Shown piece by piece: positions 23,251-35,361 of a DNA stretch of 64,000 bases (position 1 is its first letter; every line of letters starts with the position of its first letter). Made by a program: the position numbers and the translations under genes. The DNA is from Solenopsis invicta (Eukaryota > Arthropoda > Insecta > Hymenoptera > Formicidae). The notes below the pieces were generated by a model. It worked only from the letters and a program-made list of their open reading frames with translations, was not told where the DNA came from and ran no database searches. The stretch covers positions 12,652,435-12,716,434 of the forward strand of contig NC_052671.1 of the NCBI RefSeq assembly GCF_016802725.1, written 5' to 3'.

Positions 23251-23905
23251 GTGAGAAAAAAAATACTTGTTAACTTGATTAAAATTTTCAAATTGATTAA
23301 ATTTTTTCAATATTTATGTATTTAAGTTAAATATATATACTTGAGTTTTAGTTAAATGCATACTCTGAATTTGAATTACTGATTGTAATTATCAGTGAAT
23401 AATTCTGATCATCAGTTCCAAGTATGCCACTGGTAATCAGTGATTATCTGAAATAAAAAATCAATGTATTATACAAATTGAACAAGAATTCCTTTTACGG
23501 TCGCAGCTAGGTCTTCGTGCTTGTATTGCTCATGTGATTTTATATACTTTCCTCAAGTTCAATGAACTGCGCGCCGAATTAATTTTCAGTCATAACCCAA
23601 TTCTAAATTGAACAAGATTAAGTAATATCACGTATTATTAAATATTAACCCTCAATTTATTATGTATTTATTAGTATTTATGAGTATATTTATTAATACA
23701 CTGATCAATAAGAACTTTTTAATGATTACCAGGAACTTTTTATTGATTTTTGAGTTAAGATAATCACTAATTTATCAGTGCCAAGTATGCCACTGGTAAT
23801 CAGTGATTATCCACTGATTCAGATTTAGAGAGTAAATACTTGAACTGAAGAAATTTAATCAAGTTGAAAAATTTAATCAATTTTTAATAGCAACTTTTTT
23901 CTCAC
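23251..23905. mobile_element. Inverted-repeat element with an internal 31-bp direct repeat
   Basis: The ends GTGAGAAAAAAA / TTTTTTCTCAC and sub-terminal arms (ACTTGATTAAAATTTTCAA... and its inverse) define an element of about 655 bp. A 31-base segment with ATGCCACTGGTAATCAGTG is present in direct orientation at 23418-23448 and 23781-23811 without a visible difference. The lack of divergence there contrasts with the decayed arms. Confidence 0.6.
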
Positions 23906-25028
23906 AATCAATGTACAATACAGCTTTACGCGCGGCGTATCCAAAGGGAATTAAAATTTTTTTATTTATATTGTAATTTTCAATTACAAAAATACAATTT
24001 TATCTTGAATTTAAAATACTACATTTTTTATTGCCATATAAAATATTAAAGACACGTTAAATCGCTTTGAGAAAACAAATTTATCGCATAATTCTTTGAT
24101 TTTTGTAAATTTTATTGAATAGTCTTCTTTGTTTCATTCATGATTCCTTTTCATTCAACTTTAAATTATCACATTAATTTAATATTTGGCAATGTTTCTC
24201 ACACAGAAGATTATGTTGTCTTAATTTTAATTCTTTTCCTAGGAAAATGATCATGAATATGAAATCAATAAGAACAAGAAGACATTTTCAGCTTTCAAAT
24301 ATCTAAGAAAACAAATTCATCAACGTAAAATTTGCTGTTTATGTGATAATAAAATCGATAAAATCTTTCGAAAAACAATCCCGCTTATGCCCGTGACTTT
24401 ACGTTACGACAGATATTTAGAAATGTCAATTTTCTTTCGAATAAATTTAGCCAATTAACGTAATTGCACATCCGAGTAATAATCTGTCTACGTGTCGTGC
24501 GTAACGACACTTTTTTTCGGGCATAAAGGTCAGCGTTTTTACAGCCGATGTGATTTACGATAATACTCACTCTCGCACGTCTCGCGCACGGTTAAATTCG
24601 AAGCGGAATTGATGGTCTCATGTACTGCGTCAGATTAGATTGTAAAAGCGAGTTACACGCGGGATCGCGCAACTGGATTACGACGTCGAATCATGCGCTT
24701 GGAATGGGTTACATATGCAACGTGTATCGGGTCCGCAGATACGAGCGGGCTGCAGATATTCCGATGACAGCACGCCGCCGCATGCTCCAAGGACGCTGCA
24801 CTCGCGGAGTGAAACTTAACCGCGCGTGTGCGATGAGGGCCGCGGGGCAGAGGGACGGAGGGAGGGGCCGGGTCGCGGCCGACTTAAGGGACGTTAATTT
24901 GGGGCATAAACGAGGTGTGCGCGGAGGAAACGCGAAAATTAATTGCGGCCTCCGTACGTGTGCGACGGTCACCGGTTCTTGCGCCGCCGTTCACGCAAAA
25001 GCGAACACATTCGCACGCCACGTTCCCC
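23906..25028. other. AT-rich DNA passing into a CpG island
   Basis: AT-rich to about 24560, then CpG-rich. Open frames up to 168 codons overlap on both strands in the CpG-rich part and reflect composition; I do not call any. Confidence 0.4.
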
Positions 25029-25070
25029 ACGTAATCTACGTTGTCTTATCGATACGCGCGATTTCACGCG
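25029..25070 (+). repeat. Motif F, copy 1
   Basis: CGTAATCTACGTTGTCTTATC followed by GATACGCGCGATTTCACGCG. Copies 2 (27168-27208) and 3 (29238-29262) share the first 24 bases with few changes; copy 2 also shares ATTTCACGCGA downstream. It lies inside a CpG-rich island; function unknown. Confidence 0.6.
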
Positions 25071-25497
25071 ACCGCTCGCTGAAAGAGAAAAAAAGGAGTG
25101 GAGGGGGAGGGGGGGGAGGAAGATAATTATTGCAGCATCGCGCCGTTGCATGACGATCGCGACCGCGCCGAGAAATATGCATGCTTACACGCCTCTATTA
25201 CGACCGGTCGTCGGCGGTGTACGCGTGTGTTACGGCATTTTTAAGCAAATTAATAAAATGAAATCCTGCACTGAGAGAAAAGTGTGGTATTTGCGACTGT
25301 ATGGTAGAAAGAAAATGTGGTCAGGTGCATCATTTTTATAGTTATTACTGCTATAATGTTAGTGATAAGTAGTAATAATGTAACGTTAGTAACTATAAAC
25401 TTGACTATAATTGTAACTCTAAGCATAAGTTTGTGTTTATAGTTTTACCAGCTGTGAAAAAGTTTTACTATACATTATGATAATTTCCACGCAGAAA

Positions 25498-25716
25498 ACA
25501 AAGTTTGTTCGAAGTATTAAAATATTTAATCTGATACGTTCAACTGAATATTGAGTTAGTTTATTTAATTCTTGATTTAAAAATTTTAATGGTTGACACG
25601 AATATTAAACTGAAATACATTTTTGTGTACCTAAATAATTGTTTAATCGATCCAATGTTTAGTTGAACGTGTCGGACTAAATACTTTTAGTTTTTCATCA
25701 AATTTTTTTCTGAGTT
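25498..25716 (-). mobile_element. MITE, family A, reversed and nested
   Basis: Its reverse complement aligns through most of its length with 3043-3268, including the CCAATGTTTAGTTGAACGTG block. The ends are decayed (CACGCAGAAAAC / TTTTTTCTGAG). Confidence 0.65.
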
Positions 25717-25847
25717 CAATGTCAATATAGTAAAATGTCAAAATATGAATGATAAAAGTGAAATAAAAAATTTTATGTAATAAATGCAATTAGTTACAAT
25801 AAATATAACTTTTTTTGCATTAGCTTACTATCTAGATAATAATAATA

Positions 25848-26275
25848 CACTGAGAAAAAAATAGCGAAAAATAAACAATTTTTGCTTAACATGAAAAATT
25901 ATTTACTCAGTGAGTTTTAGCTTATGTACTTGCAGCTAAATTAAAAATGTCTTAAATATTGAAATATTTATGTAAATAAAATGAAGAAATATAGTTTTTA
26001 TCAAGAAATTTTTCTTGCAGTTGTAGAAAATATTTAATGTTAGACTATTTATATTCAAGATAATCAGATTTTTTAATCTGAGGAAATTAATTGAGTTTAA
26101 TAATATTATTAGCTTATTTGTAAAATCGTCATTTAAATATAAAATTATAAATTGTTATGTTTATTTAAAAGTGAATATTTTTATTTAAACAGAACAAACG
26201 GATGCTTGCATCAAAATATATGATCTTAAGAAAATGTATTTTTTTCATTCGAAAATTCTTTCTCTCTTGTCAGTG
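25848..26275. mobile_element. TA-flanked MITE, 428 bp, nested
   Basis: Ends CACTGAGAAAAAAA / TCTCTCTTGTCAGTG with TA at 25846-25847 and 26276-26277. The interior is very AT-rich and unlike families A and B. Confidence 0.6.
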
Positions 26276-26392
26276 TAATAATCAATAGCTGTATTTATCT
26301 GGTTAAACCAACTATAAATATATAGTTGGAACTGGAAATGACTATGAATTATAATTAAATTATGGTAATCGCAACCGTTTGTCTTCTTTGTG

Positions 26393-27167
26393 TTTTAATC
26401 TTACAATTTTATTTTCATGTGAAGTTACACATGCTTTTAAGCTTCCGCTTTTGTGTTGCGATAGACACAGCCTAATTTATAGTTTATAGTCGCGCAATGA
26501 TATTTTCAGAAGATAAAGAATCGACGTCTCGTCGATGCTAACGATTTTTGCGATCCATTTAACGTCCAAGGTGATACGGCAGCGATGGGACGATTATTTC
26601 CATCCTCTTGAACACGAAAACAGTGTAATGAACCGTAATCGTCGGTCGGTCGGTATCGCGATATTTGCGAGCCGTGTTTCGGCACGTGATACTCTTTTTA
26701 TTGGACGTCAACGCGGACTCGGCAGCGCCGCTCTCAGAAACGTGCGCGAACGCGTACTGTTACATATGCAAAATGGACCGCAATAGATTTACCCGTGCGA
26801 CATTGCGCGTTTTCGAGATCGCTATGCGCGCCGGCGATCGATTATCTCTTGCGAGAACGCGCGCACGACAAAAAAAAAACTATAATCGGCGACGGTATAT
26901 CGATACGGTACGCGTATACGCGAGTCGAAATCAAGTCCTTCATTTTATTTCGCCGCGTCCGAAAAAATCGACCCAATGAAAACGTAATATTCGCGCGAGC
27001 TCATATATTCACGCGGGACGTCTGCGCTGCAAGTCGCGCGATAAGCGAGGCTCGTAACGCGAAGTCACGAGGTGATCCGGTCATTCTCGAATCGACCGCG
27101 TGAAACGAGAACTCGAAAATGAGAGAGAAAGAGGAGAGGAAGAGAGCGCACCAGATTTACTTGCTCC
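26393..27167. other. AT-rich lead-in and CpG island
   Basis: CpG-rich from about 26520. Overlapping frames of 80-104 codons show no recognisable domain. Confidence 0.4.
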
Positions 27168-27208
27168 TCGTAATCCACGACGCCTTATCGACGCAGTATT
27201 TCACGCGA
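27168..27208 (+). repeat. Motif F, copy 2
   Basis: CGTAATCCACGACGCCTTATC then GACGCAGTATTTCACGCGA. About 2.1 kb after copy 1 and 2.1 kb before copy 3. Confidence 0.6.
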
Positions 27209-28215
27209 AGGGAAGGATCATTATCGCCGTTAGCGGCAGCTCGCCAGCGGCGCGTATGCTTGTGTCTGGCGCCTCCGGAGAGCCCGTATTACCACCTTTT
27301 ACCTCGATCGTTGCGAGACGTGACGAAAACACGAAACGCGGAGTATTTCGAGCTGTTGCCGATAGCAATGGAGCCGCAATATCGCTGCAAAATGAAAGAT
27401 ATGCGCCGAGTTTCTCAGAAATCGCGCACCGAGTCGTGCGGATCAAGTGTGTCCGTAGGACTCGGCTTATTGAATTCACCACTCTGCCCGCGGAAACTAA
27501 AATTCCATGGGATTTATGCGATTTGCACTTTGAAGGGATAATTTTTGATTTTTCCCTGGGATTTGTAGAGATCAAGATATGCGCATTCTCCAGAGCTCTT
27601 TAATTGGTGGTATTCTAGTCTAGAGCGCGAAAAAAATGACTTATTTTTGAGAATGTTTTGAATGAAAATTGCGCTGCGCACATGCTTTTACACGTCTATT
27701 TGTATATATTCAGTAAATATCTAGAAATATTCATATGGCTAAATGTTCGTTAGTTTTTATGTTACCTATTATATAAATTTAAAAACGAATAAATTTTTTA
27801 AAACGACTGACACAATTTCTAAGAAACCGCCGAAACTGTCGACTTCAACTTTTACGTAAATATAAAATAAATTTGTTCGTTTGTTTTATATGTATTAGGA
27901 TGAATGAAAACCATTGTAAGTTATTAAAATATGAGGGTGCGATTTGAAAAAAAAAAAAAAAAAAACAGGTATCTACATTTTTTTAACAAACTTGATTGAA
28001 TTTAACATGTATGAAAAAATAGTTTATTTATATACAAGATTTTTATAAAGTTTGTTTCTACTCTCCTTTCGAAAATGGTTCAGAATTATGAAGAGAGAGA
28101 GAGAGAGAGGCTGCTTTATTCTCTGTTATTCAATCTCGAAAGAACAACCTCTGTAAATCATCAAACGCGTTTTTGATCTCGTGATTTTTCCGAAATATAG
28201 GAAACAGATTTTATA
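27209..28215. other. End of CpG island, then AT-rich DNA
   Basis: CpG-rich to about 27600, where frames up to 167 codons are open in two frames at once, then AT-rich with a poly(A) run at 27947-27965 and a (GA)n run at 28092-28110. No gene called. Confidence 0.4.
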
Positions 28216-28438
28216 CACTGAGAGAAAAAATTCCTAAAGTTTAATAAATATTTGAAAAGTATTAATGAAATATTTACTTACGGTATAAATATTTGCTTTA
28301 TAAAAAAATATTACTTAAATTAAATTAGTAGTTCTTGTATTAAATGAATATGTAATATATACATTTAGTGAATATTTCATTAATACTATTCGAATATTTA
28401 TTAAAATTTAGTATTTTATTCCTTAGTGTAGATATTTT
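28216..28438. mobile_element. MITE, family D, intact ends
   Basis: 223 bp, TA on both sides, ends CACTGAGAGAAAAAA / CCTTAGTG. The arms pair over about 60 bases (TAATAAATATT..AA.AGTATTAATGAAATATT and its inverse). A second copy lies at 31533-31739. Confidence 0.75.
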
Positions 28439-28953
28439 GTTGTAACAATAATTCTAATTTGTGTAATAAACAGTCATGTGTTTTAGATATGCGAAAGTTA
28501 AAGTCAATAACTTGAATAGTCGCTGAGAAATTCTATCAATTGATTTGAGAAATGTGTTTATCTTCAAAATTGCATAATATAAAAATCAATAAACATTTAA
28601 TCGTGCCAAAATTTATAGATATTTACTAAATAGGTAGGTACAAACAGGTGTGTAAAGACGTAAAAACATATTCTCAGCAGTTTTTCTTTAATCTCTAAAA
28701 GTAGGTAAACTTTTCGTGCTTTAGAGTACATCCTTAAAAAAAGTGCAAAATGTCCTTATGATTTGTGAATTGTTTTTTTCTGAAAGAATAATTTTTTAAA
28801 TATATTTAAGATTTCTATACATTAGTATTTGCAAATGAGAAAAATTTAAGTACAAGTTGAAAGTGTCTATAGTTTAATAAATGCATTTCAAAGTTTATAT
28901 GTTTTTTAATGCATTGCATATTGTGCCGCGTGCGAGATAAACATTTTAAAAAG

Positions 28954-28986
<33 letters not shown>

Positions 28987-29184
28987 GAGAGAATGTACAT
29001 AAATGTACAAGGAACGCATAAATGCGGCGAACGAGGTTCCCATCGGATATTACATCTATTGCCCCGAAGCAGTTCGCATGAGCGATGTTTTGATTAACGT
29101 ATAGTCGAGCGTGATACCGATTCGCCGGCACCTGCAATCGGGCGAGATGCAGAGAGCCGGTAGCCGCATCTGGCGAACCGCGTG
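28439..29184. other. AT-rich DNA with a (GA)n tract, then CpG island start
   Basis: A (GA)n microsatellite lies at 28956-28992. Short frames running through it are artefacts of the repeat. Confidence 0.45.
28956..28992. repeat. (GA)n microsatellite
   Basis: About 18 GA units with one GG interruption. Confidence 0.95.
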
Positions 29185-29193
29185 TATAAAAGG
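29185..29193 (+). promoter_or_regulatory. Possible TATA box upstream of motif F copy 3
   Basis: TATAAAAGG in a CpG-rich setting (GTGTATAAAAGGAGC), a strong insect TATA match. Transcription would begin about 30 bases on, near 29215, about 25 bases before motif F. Copies 1 and 2 of motif F have no comparable TATA upstream, so the pairing may be chance. Confidence 0.35.
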
Positions 29194-29237
29194 AGCAACG
29201 CGAGATCCACTCCTTCCGACGTCGCCGCGGCTTCTCA

Positions 29238-29262
29238 CCGTAATCTACGACGTCTTATCGAT
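29238..29262 (+). repeat. Motif F, copy 3
   Basis: CGTAATCTACGACGTCTTATC followed by GATA, the closest to the consensus of the three copies. Confidence 0.6.
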
Positions 29263-30960
29263 AGCGCTCCCGACAGATAGCTCGGCGCGGCTCGATCGAT
29301 GGCTACACACGACTGCACAGAAAAGGAGAGCTCTCCGACGACCGCGATACGTTATGCTCGAATTACGCCGAGAATATTGGCGGTGTACATCCATATTGAA
29401 TCGGGCGCGCGCGAACGCTCGCTGGATGTTTGAGTTTCTTTCACTTTTTACACTTCGACGTTCGCCGTATTGTACGTTGCTGTCCATTGTTCGAGAGTTC
29501 CCGCCGTGAACCATTATGCATTTTTCTGGAATGAAAAACCGGCGAGGCGTGTCGCGTTCGTCGAATAATTCTGTTTTCATCAAATTTCAGCGGCGAACTG
29601 AATCGCACATGTCGGCGAAAGCGCGTGTCGCGAGATGAATAAAGCTTTCGGTATGCGAGCTGAAAATGATAGAGAGCTTGCTTAATTATGAGGGCGGACG
29701 AGTTTATATCACGTACCGATATGAAAAAATTCCTGCGAATTCCTCGGATCGTAGTTTATCGCAAGTTTCTCAACTTTCTAAGGTTGAAAAAAGTCAAAAA
29801 CATTTTAATGACAGATTTTAGCTTCTTTCACTTTATGTAAAAGGTAATTTTATGTACGATGAAAAAGGAAAACGGCGTACGAGATTTAAGGGATTACATA
29901 TAACTTCTCAGCTTTCAAAAAAGTCTATTTTTTTTCTTCTCATGATTCTTAATAGCGTACTAGAATATAGGGAAAAAGTGGAAAAATGTATAAAAACGTA
30001 ATTATTTATATGAATTTTCTTCGTCAAACATATTTTTTTTAAACCCCGTCTTTTAAAAGTCTTAGCGCGATTTACTTTAACAATTCTCAATTTTTTTTTA
30101 ATAAAACAAGTTTTTATTCATGTAAAATGCAATTCTCTGTGACCCGTCAGGACCACCTTTTAAATATTTTATTTAACAATTTTTCTATACTTTTAATGTT
30201 AAAAATTTGTTGACAAAATCGAACCGAAAAACAGCTCCAATAAAAGTTAATTTAAATAAGTTAAAAAAATATTTTGTTGATGTAGGTAGATTTCGAAGTT
30301 TTACAACAAATAATTATCGCTATTTTTTGTATTTGCTAAAAAAATTGTTTGTCGCATACAAAATTTATAGCAATAACATTTAACAATATTTTCTAGATAA
30401 TTTAGGCCTTATTGCCAATTATTATACGTCAAATTTTATAATAAGTATGGTTGGCTTTAACACGAATAGGCGCCACAGAAAAAATGTTTTTTTCTTTTCA
30501 CAAACTGTTCAGATATAAATTCTGTCTCTGTTAATTGGATTGATTAAGTACCAAACATATTTGTTAATCATTTACCTATCTTAGTTAATTTATTGCAGCA
30601 AAAAAATGTGGCTGTGCAAGACCATTTTATTGAGTGATCAAAAACAGTTTAAAAAGTTTTATTTTTTTTACACATTAATAATCAATGAAACATGTCTTTT
30701 TGTAGACAACAAATTGATTTATCGTTCTTTCAGAAAAAAATCAGTAATTTTTTAGTATCAGGAAGGTATGTAGCCCCTTAAAAAAACTATTAAATTAAAA
30801 AAAAAGAATTGCGGAAAAACTCGAGGGGAGAGAAAACATATGATGAAGAGAAAGCAAGTCGCAGAAGTTCAGAGGGTGTAAATTTGCACAGGGTGGAACA
30901 ATTCGTATACACAATTATAATAACAATAAGCACGAAGCGACACGTAGAGAAGGGAGAGAT

Positions 30961-30996
<36 letters not shown>

Positions 30997-31532
30997 TCGT
31001 CATTGTCTTAGAATACGGAGATAGTCGCAGACAGTGGGCTACGAAGAAGAGAGACACATATTTCCTCGCGCGGACGAGCCGTTTCTAGCACGCCTTGACC
31101 TTCCGCCTGCGGCCCAAAATAGCGTTTGTATTTTTAGTCGCGGCTTTTGAACACGCACCACCCTCCTCTTTCGAAACACCTAACGGCTCCTTCAGGACCC
31201 GTCGTGTTCTCGACACAGCTCCTCCTTCCGCTTCCTCGCGCCGTCTTCCATTAATTAACACACGCGTCTTTCTTTTTGCACATTTCGTGCTCGCGAATAC
31301 GCGGAAGACAGTGTGCTACTCCTGCTCGCCGTCTCTCTGCCTCTCGCGTTGCAAACTGCGGCGTTTCATTCCACACGTTTGCAATTAAGTATTCGCTTAA
31401 ATATTTACTAATTCAATCTGTTAGATCTGTAACATTATACATTCCGGAACATTGATATTATTTCTGATTTGATGTTCTATGGGATTTTATATTTTGGTTT
31501 TGGAAATTTCGCGTTTATATCAATATTTTCTG
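29263..31532. other. CpG island tail, AT-rich DNA and a second (GA)n region
   Basis: CpG-rich to about 29650, AT-rich to about 30800, then a (GA)n tract (30957-30996) and a GC-richer block to 31385. No splice-bounded frame recognised. Confidence 0.4.
30957..30996. repeat. (GA)n microsatellite, interrupted
   Basis: GA units with one CGAG and one AAAG interruption. Confidence 0.9.
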
Positions 31533-31739
31533 CACTGAGAGAACATTTTAATAAACATTCGTTTAAATTGCAATGAAATATTTATTAAATGTAAATAAAT
31601 ATTTATTTAGTACAAGGATCACTAATATAATTTAATTATTTTTTTAAATTGAATAAATATTTATGTACCGTAAGCAAATGTTTCATTGAAAGTATTCAAA
31701 CGAATATTTATTAAAATTTAGTAATTTTTTTTCTCACTG
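31533..31739. mobile_element. MITE, family D, second copy
   Basis: Ends CACTGAGAGAAC / TTTTCTCACTG with TG on each side. The blocks AATATTTATTAAA and AATGAAATATTTATT match the copy at 28216-28438. Confidence 0.6.
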
Positions 31740-34365
31740 TGCTGTATTTATTTTATAGGCCGATTATCTTCTTGTGTGTCTTAGGCTTTTATCTAACTAA
31801 GAGAGATGCTTTAACTCTCTTGATTTTGTAAAACTGAGTCTCTTAAAAAAAGTGATAATTTTAGTAAATAATTGTTAACGTCTCACAACGCTCTACGAAT
31901 TGACAATTTTGCTAAAATTCATTCTGTTTGATAGTTTTATGCGCAAATAGGATGTAATTATTTTCCATATTGATGCACTTGGATAAAAGACTCGTGTTAG
32001 CATTCTTCGTTCTTCTTTCCTATCACTTAGGATGCTACACTACTATTATCATAATTATTTTCATTGCATATGAACGAATACTTACCACACTATATACTTA
32101 CACAAAATAATCTCCACGAGAAAAATGTATTGTTGGAGCCAAAGTGTATTGTAGTAAATAATTAACTAGTTATTATGACATTATGCTTCATTTAAAATAA
32201 TAGTTGCCTTAACTAGAAAAATGTAATTGTCGTAACTTACGTGTACGAAGTCCTTATAACTATATAACGTAGTTGAGTCGCTATTTTACTATCAATTAAT
32301 AGTGCACATAACTCGTTGCAGTAACTAGTATTTAATGTTACTTTGATATTTATTACTTCGCAAAACCAGTGACACTTAAATTTCCGAGTTTCCACTTAAA
32401 TTTATAGTCGCTAAAGCTATTTCGTTTTTTTCTTAATGTGTCATAAGATAAAGCATTCTTTTATATCTTATCAATGTACTTTTTATAATTGATGAAACTA
32501 ATTTCCTATAAACAGATTACATTCGAAAAAAAGTTTAATACGAATCTCCAATTAACTCTATTTTTTCTCAATAAAAAATGTATGACTTTAATTTCAAAAT
32601 TAAGTTCCGTATTCTTAGAGCAGCGCGCGCTGTTGAAGAGAAAAGCTCCTTAGTTCCCTAGATGTTTCCCGCTATCGAGGACATCGCGATCTGCGTTACG
32701 GTCACGCGCGAGGCGCATTTACACACGGCGCTGTCGTTGCGACGCAGTAACGCCAAACGACCGACGTATGTGCGCATAATCGTCCGTAAACTTCGCAAGC
32801 GCTCGGTCGTGATTCAAGCCGTACGGACGGACGCGCGTCTCGCGGGTGCCCGAGTCGCTCGTCCGCGAAATAGCTTCGCGCCGGTGCGCAAACATCGCGC
32901 CTTCATTATTTTCGGAATTTCCGCGAGCGACGAGCAACTTGCTCATCCGCGCTTTGATCTCCGACTTTCGCGCACTCGCGCCGGCACATTCCGGCGGAAG
33001 GGCGGAGAAGGAAAAACTCTGCCGCTAACAAATTATCGATTAGCTCGAGCTTCGCTCCTTTTTTTTTTCCCCAAGCTCCCCGAGAAACTCGTACGCGCGT
33101 CAACCGGTCCCCGCCGCGGCCGAGTTTTTATCTATCCTCCGCGATGTGACTCGCATCGAATATGAAAAGCCAAACCGGGCGGGAATTTTGAGGAAACCTT
33201 GAATTCCTGCACGCGGCATTTCACCTGTCGCTTATATATACGGCTGTGACATTTCGTATTGCGTCACCGCCGCCTGTCTCCTCCTTTCATGAGGCGGTTT
33301 TTTGCGTGATTTGCATTTCTCTGACAATAGTAGCGAGAGATGGAGGAGATAAAACCCGGCGAGCGGTGGAGCGCGCGGTTTTGTTTTAAAACATTCACCG
33401 ACGAACGTCGAGACGTGAGCTTATTTACGGAAGAACTTTAAGAACTCCGAAGTACAATGTCGCGAGGGTCTTCTCGCGTATCGTTCGTTTGATTATTGGA
33501 GATTCCACAGAAATAAGCTGAGGATATTAATAAGTCTACGTATAAATACGTGCAGGCTTCGTATTGTATAAATTTAGATGCTACCACGTAGTTACCACTC
33601 GCTTTACGCGGCTGCAAGAAATGCTCTACGTTTCGCGCCAGGTATAAATACTCGACGCTAATTAATGTTTACGTGAAAATACACGCGCTTTTTTTTTTCA
33701 TTTTTACATGCACGCGCGAGAAATAACCGAGAACGCCGCCGCCGCCGCCGCCGTCGCCGCGCGAGAACATTGTTCTCCATTTAAATCATAATCAATAACG
33801 CATTTAACTCTTTTCTCGTCGCTACAATTTTTAACTTAGCTCGCAAATTCCGTTACAAGCCCCCCGGGCATCAATCCACATTAAGCTCGGCTGCGACCGT
33901 TGTTTCTGGTTTACGCATCCGTTTTCTGAATCGGAAAACCGATTCTCCATACGCCTTCCTCCTCTCGTTCGTCGTCCCCTTTATCATTGCCACCGTCTGC
34001 GGGTATCATCCCCCTCTCGCCCCTGCGAGAATTTCCTAGGCGTGATCCTGTGTTTCGCTGTAAACACGATTCACGCCGCGGTATAAGCGCGCAGAGGCAT
34101 TGTTACGTGCAAATGTTTAACGAATCAATTATATTATCCCACTTGTCTTTGACGTGTTTATGGATCACGTTGCGCCTTGTGCCCGTATCGAATCGTTGAT
34201 TGACGTTAATCCGTTTTGTCGACTGCGTGGTCTTGGATGTATGAATGTGATTCAATCAAAATTACATATAAAATCGTTTGCGAGAAAATATCGCGATTTA
34301 TCAGACCTCGTTTGTTTACCACTTTGCACAGAGCTCCTAATCGCGAGGGGGTAATCACTTAATGT
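31740..34365. other. AT-rich DNA, then CpG islands
   Basis: AT-rich to about 32620, CpG-rich at 32620-33480 and 33640-34360. An ATG frame of 167 codons at 32662-33165 is open but has no domain, no splice sites and a basic composition expected of CpG-rich DNA. A TATAAATA at 33643-33650 (GGTATAAATACTCG) resembles a TATA box with no gene evident after it. (GCC)n at 33734-33760. Confidence 0.4.
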
Positions 34366-34795
34366 AGTAGTCGTGGGACAGTGTCTCCGAAATCATTATG
34401 AAATCATTATGTAATCATTTTGCAATCTGAGGTAATCATGGAATCATGTGAAATTACTAGAAAAATCACATGTAAATTAGTAGAAATTATTTTGGATTTC
34501 TATGTAATCATTGGAAATCATGCGTGATCATGAAATTTGATCATTAAAAATTTTTATGACCTTATTTTTAGAAAAGTCTTTTATTAATCATAATGAATTC
34601 CGATAAAATCTCGAAACCAGCAGTCAGCTGCACACAATTTAATTTTATTTGAAAGAAATTGGCAATCAATAATGGTGTTTCTAGTCAAATAAAATCATTT
34701 TTAAACACAAGAAATCTAATAATTACATATACAATCACGAAAAATCATTATATTAATCAGATGAAATCAAATGAAATCGTGTAATCTGTGGGACG
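34366..34795. repeat. AATCAT-rich element, MITE-like
   Basis: About 430 bases in which AATCAT and its variants recur more than a dozen times. It is bounded by CGTGGGACAGTG on the left and TGTGGGACGAC on the right. The GTAGTCGTGGGACA start also occurs inside family E near 58780. Type not established. Confidence 0.35.
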
Positions 34796-34876
34796 ACATT
34801 TTAGTGATCGATTCGTGTTGAGGTTTTTTTCATTACATTTGTTTTATATTTCTAGTGTCTTGATATTGTTACTCTT

Positions 34877-35138
34877 CCGTGGTCCAATTAGGGATTTGAA
34901 AACTCGAGTGATTTTCAATTTTGAATTATTCTGTCTCAAAATTTCGGGCACGTACGAAAGAAAAAGTGAAAAACGTTTTGGGTCAAACAATCGTGAAATC
35001 GTATTCTGGAATGTTGGAAGAGAGAGTACCAGAATTTTTTTTAGATTTTTTAGAGCTCGAAAACCCTTTCAAAAACACTATCAGGCACCGGTGATCTGGT
35101 TGGACTAGGAAAACAGCGAACAAAATGTTGGACCACGG
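34877..35138. mobile_element. Dispersed repeat with CCGTGGTCCAA inverted ends, copy 1
   Basis: 262 bp with perfect 11-base inverted ends CCGTGGTCCAA / TTGGACCACGG. A second copy at 43072-43327 aligns along the full length (for example TTTTCAATTTTGAATTATTC and AACACTATCAGGCACC). No coding capacity. Confidence 0.7.
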
Positions 35139-35361
35139 ATGGAAACACACTTCGTACCGAAAACAAGACATCGAAATTTTGATATAATCTTGCGTATGAG
35201 AAACAGAGACTTTTTAGATAATATCTTTCAAATGTGTTTTAACTTCTCGTCTTTTCTCCAACGAAATTTTCTGAAATACTCGATAGTATCAATTCTTCGC
35301 TTGTTGCATCTCTACTACGTATTGTTTATTTTTTTATTCTATGGTCAAGCAAATGTGGAAA

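Larger units (their letters stand above)
25269..26392. mobile_element. MITE, family B, with two other elements nested in it
   Basis: The left end CACTGAGAGAAAAGTG with TAGTTATTACTGCTATAATG, and the right end ACTATAAATATATAGTTGGAA...TAATCGCAACC, match the ends of the intact copy at 44953-45352. Between them lie a reversed family A copy (25498-25716) and a separate TA-flanked element (25848-26275). Confidence 0.65.

Noticed and set aside
27100..27603. Two overlapping frames of 140-167 codons
   Set aside because: Both open on the same strand in a CpG-rich block; no domain and no splice boundaries. Only the short motif F inside is notable.
32662..33165. ATG frame of 167 codons in a CpG island
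   Set aside because: Arg-rich, no domain or splice sites, and other frames in the same block are also open; explained by CpG-rich composition.
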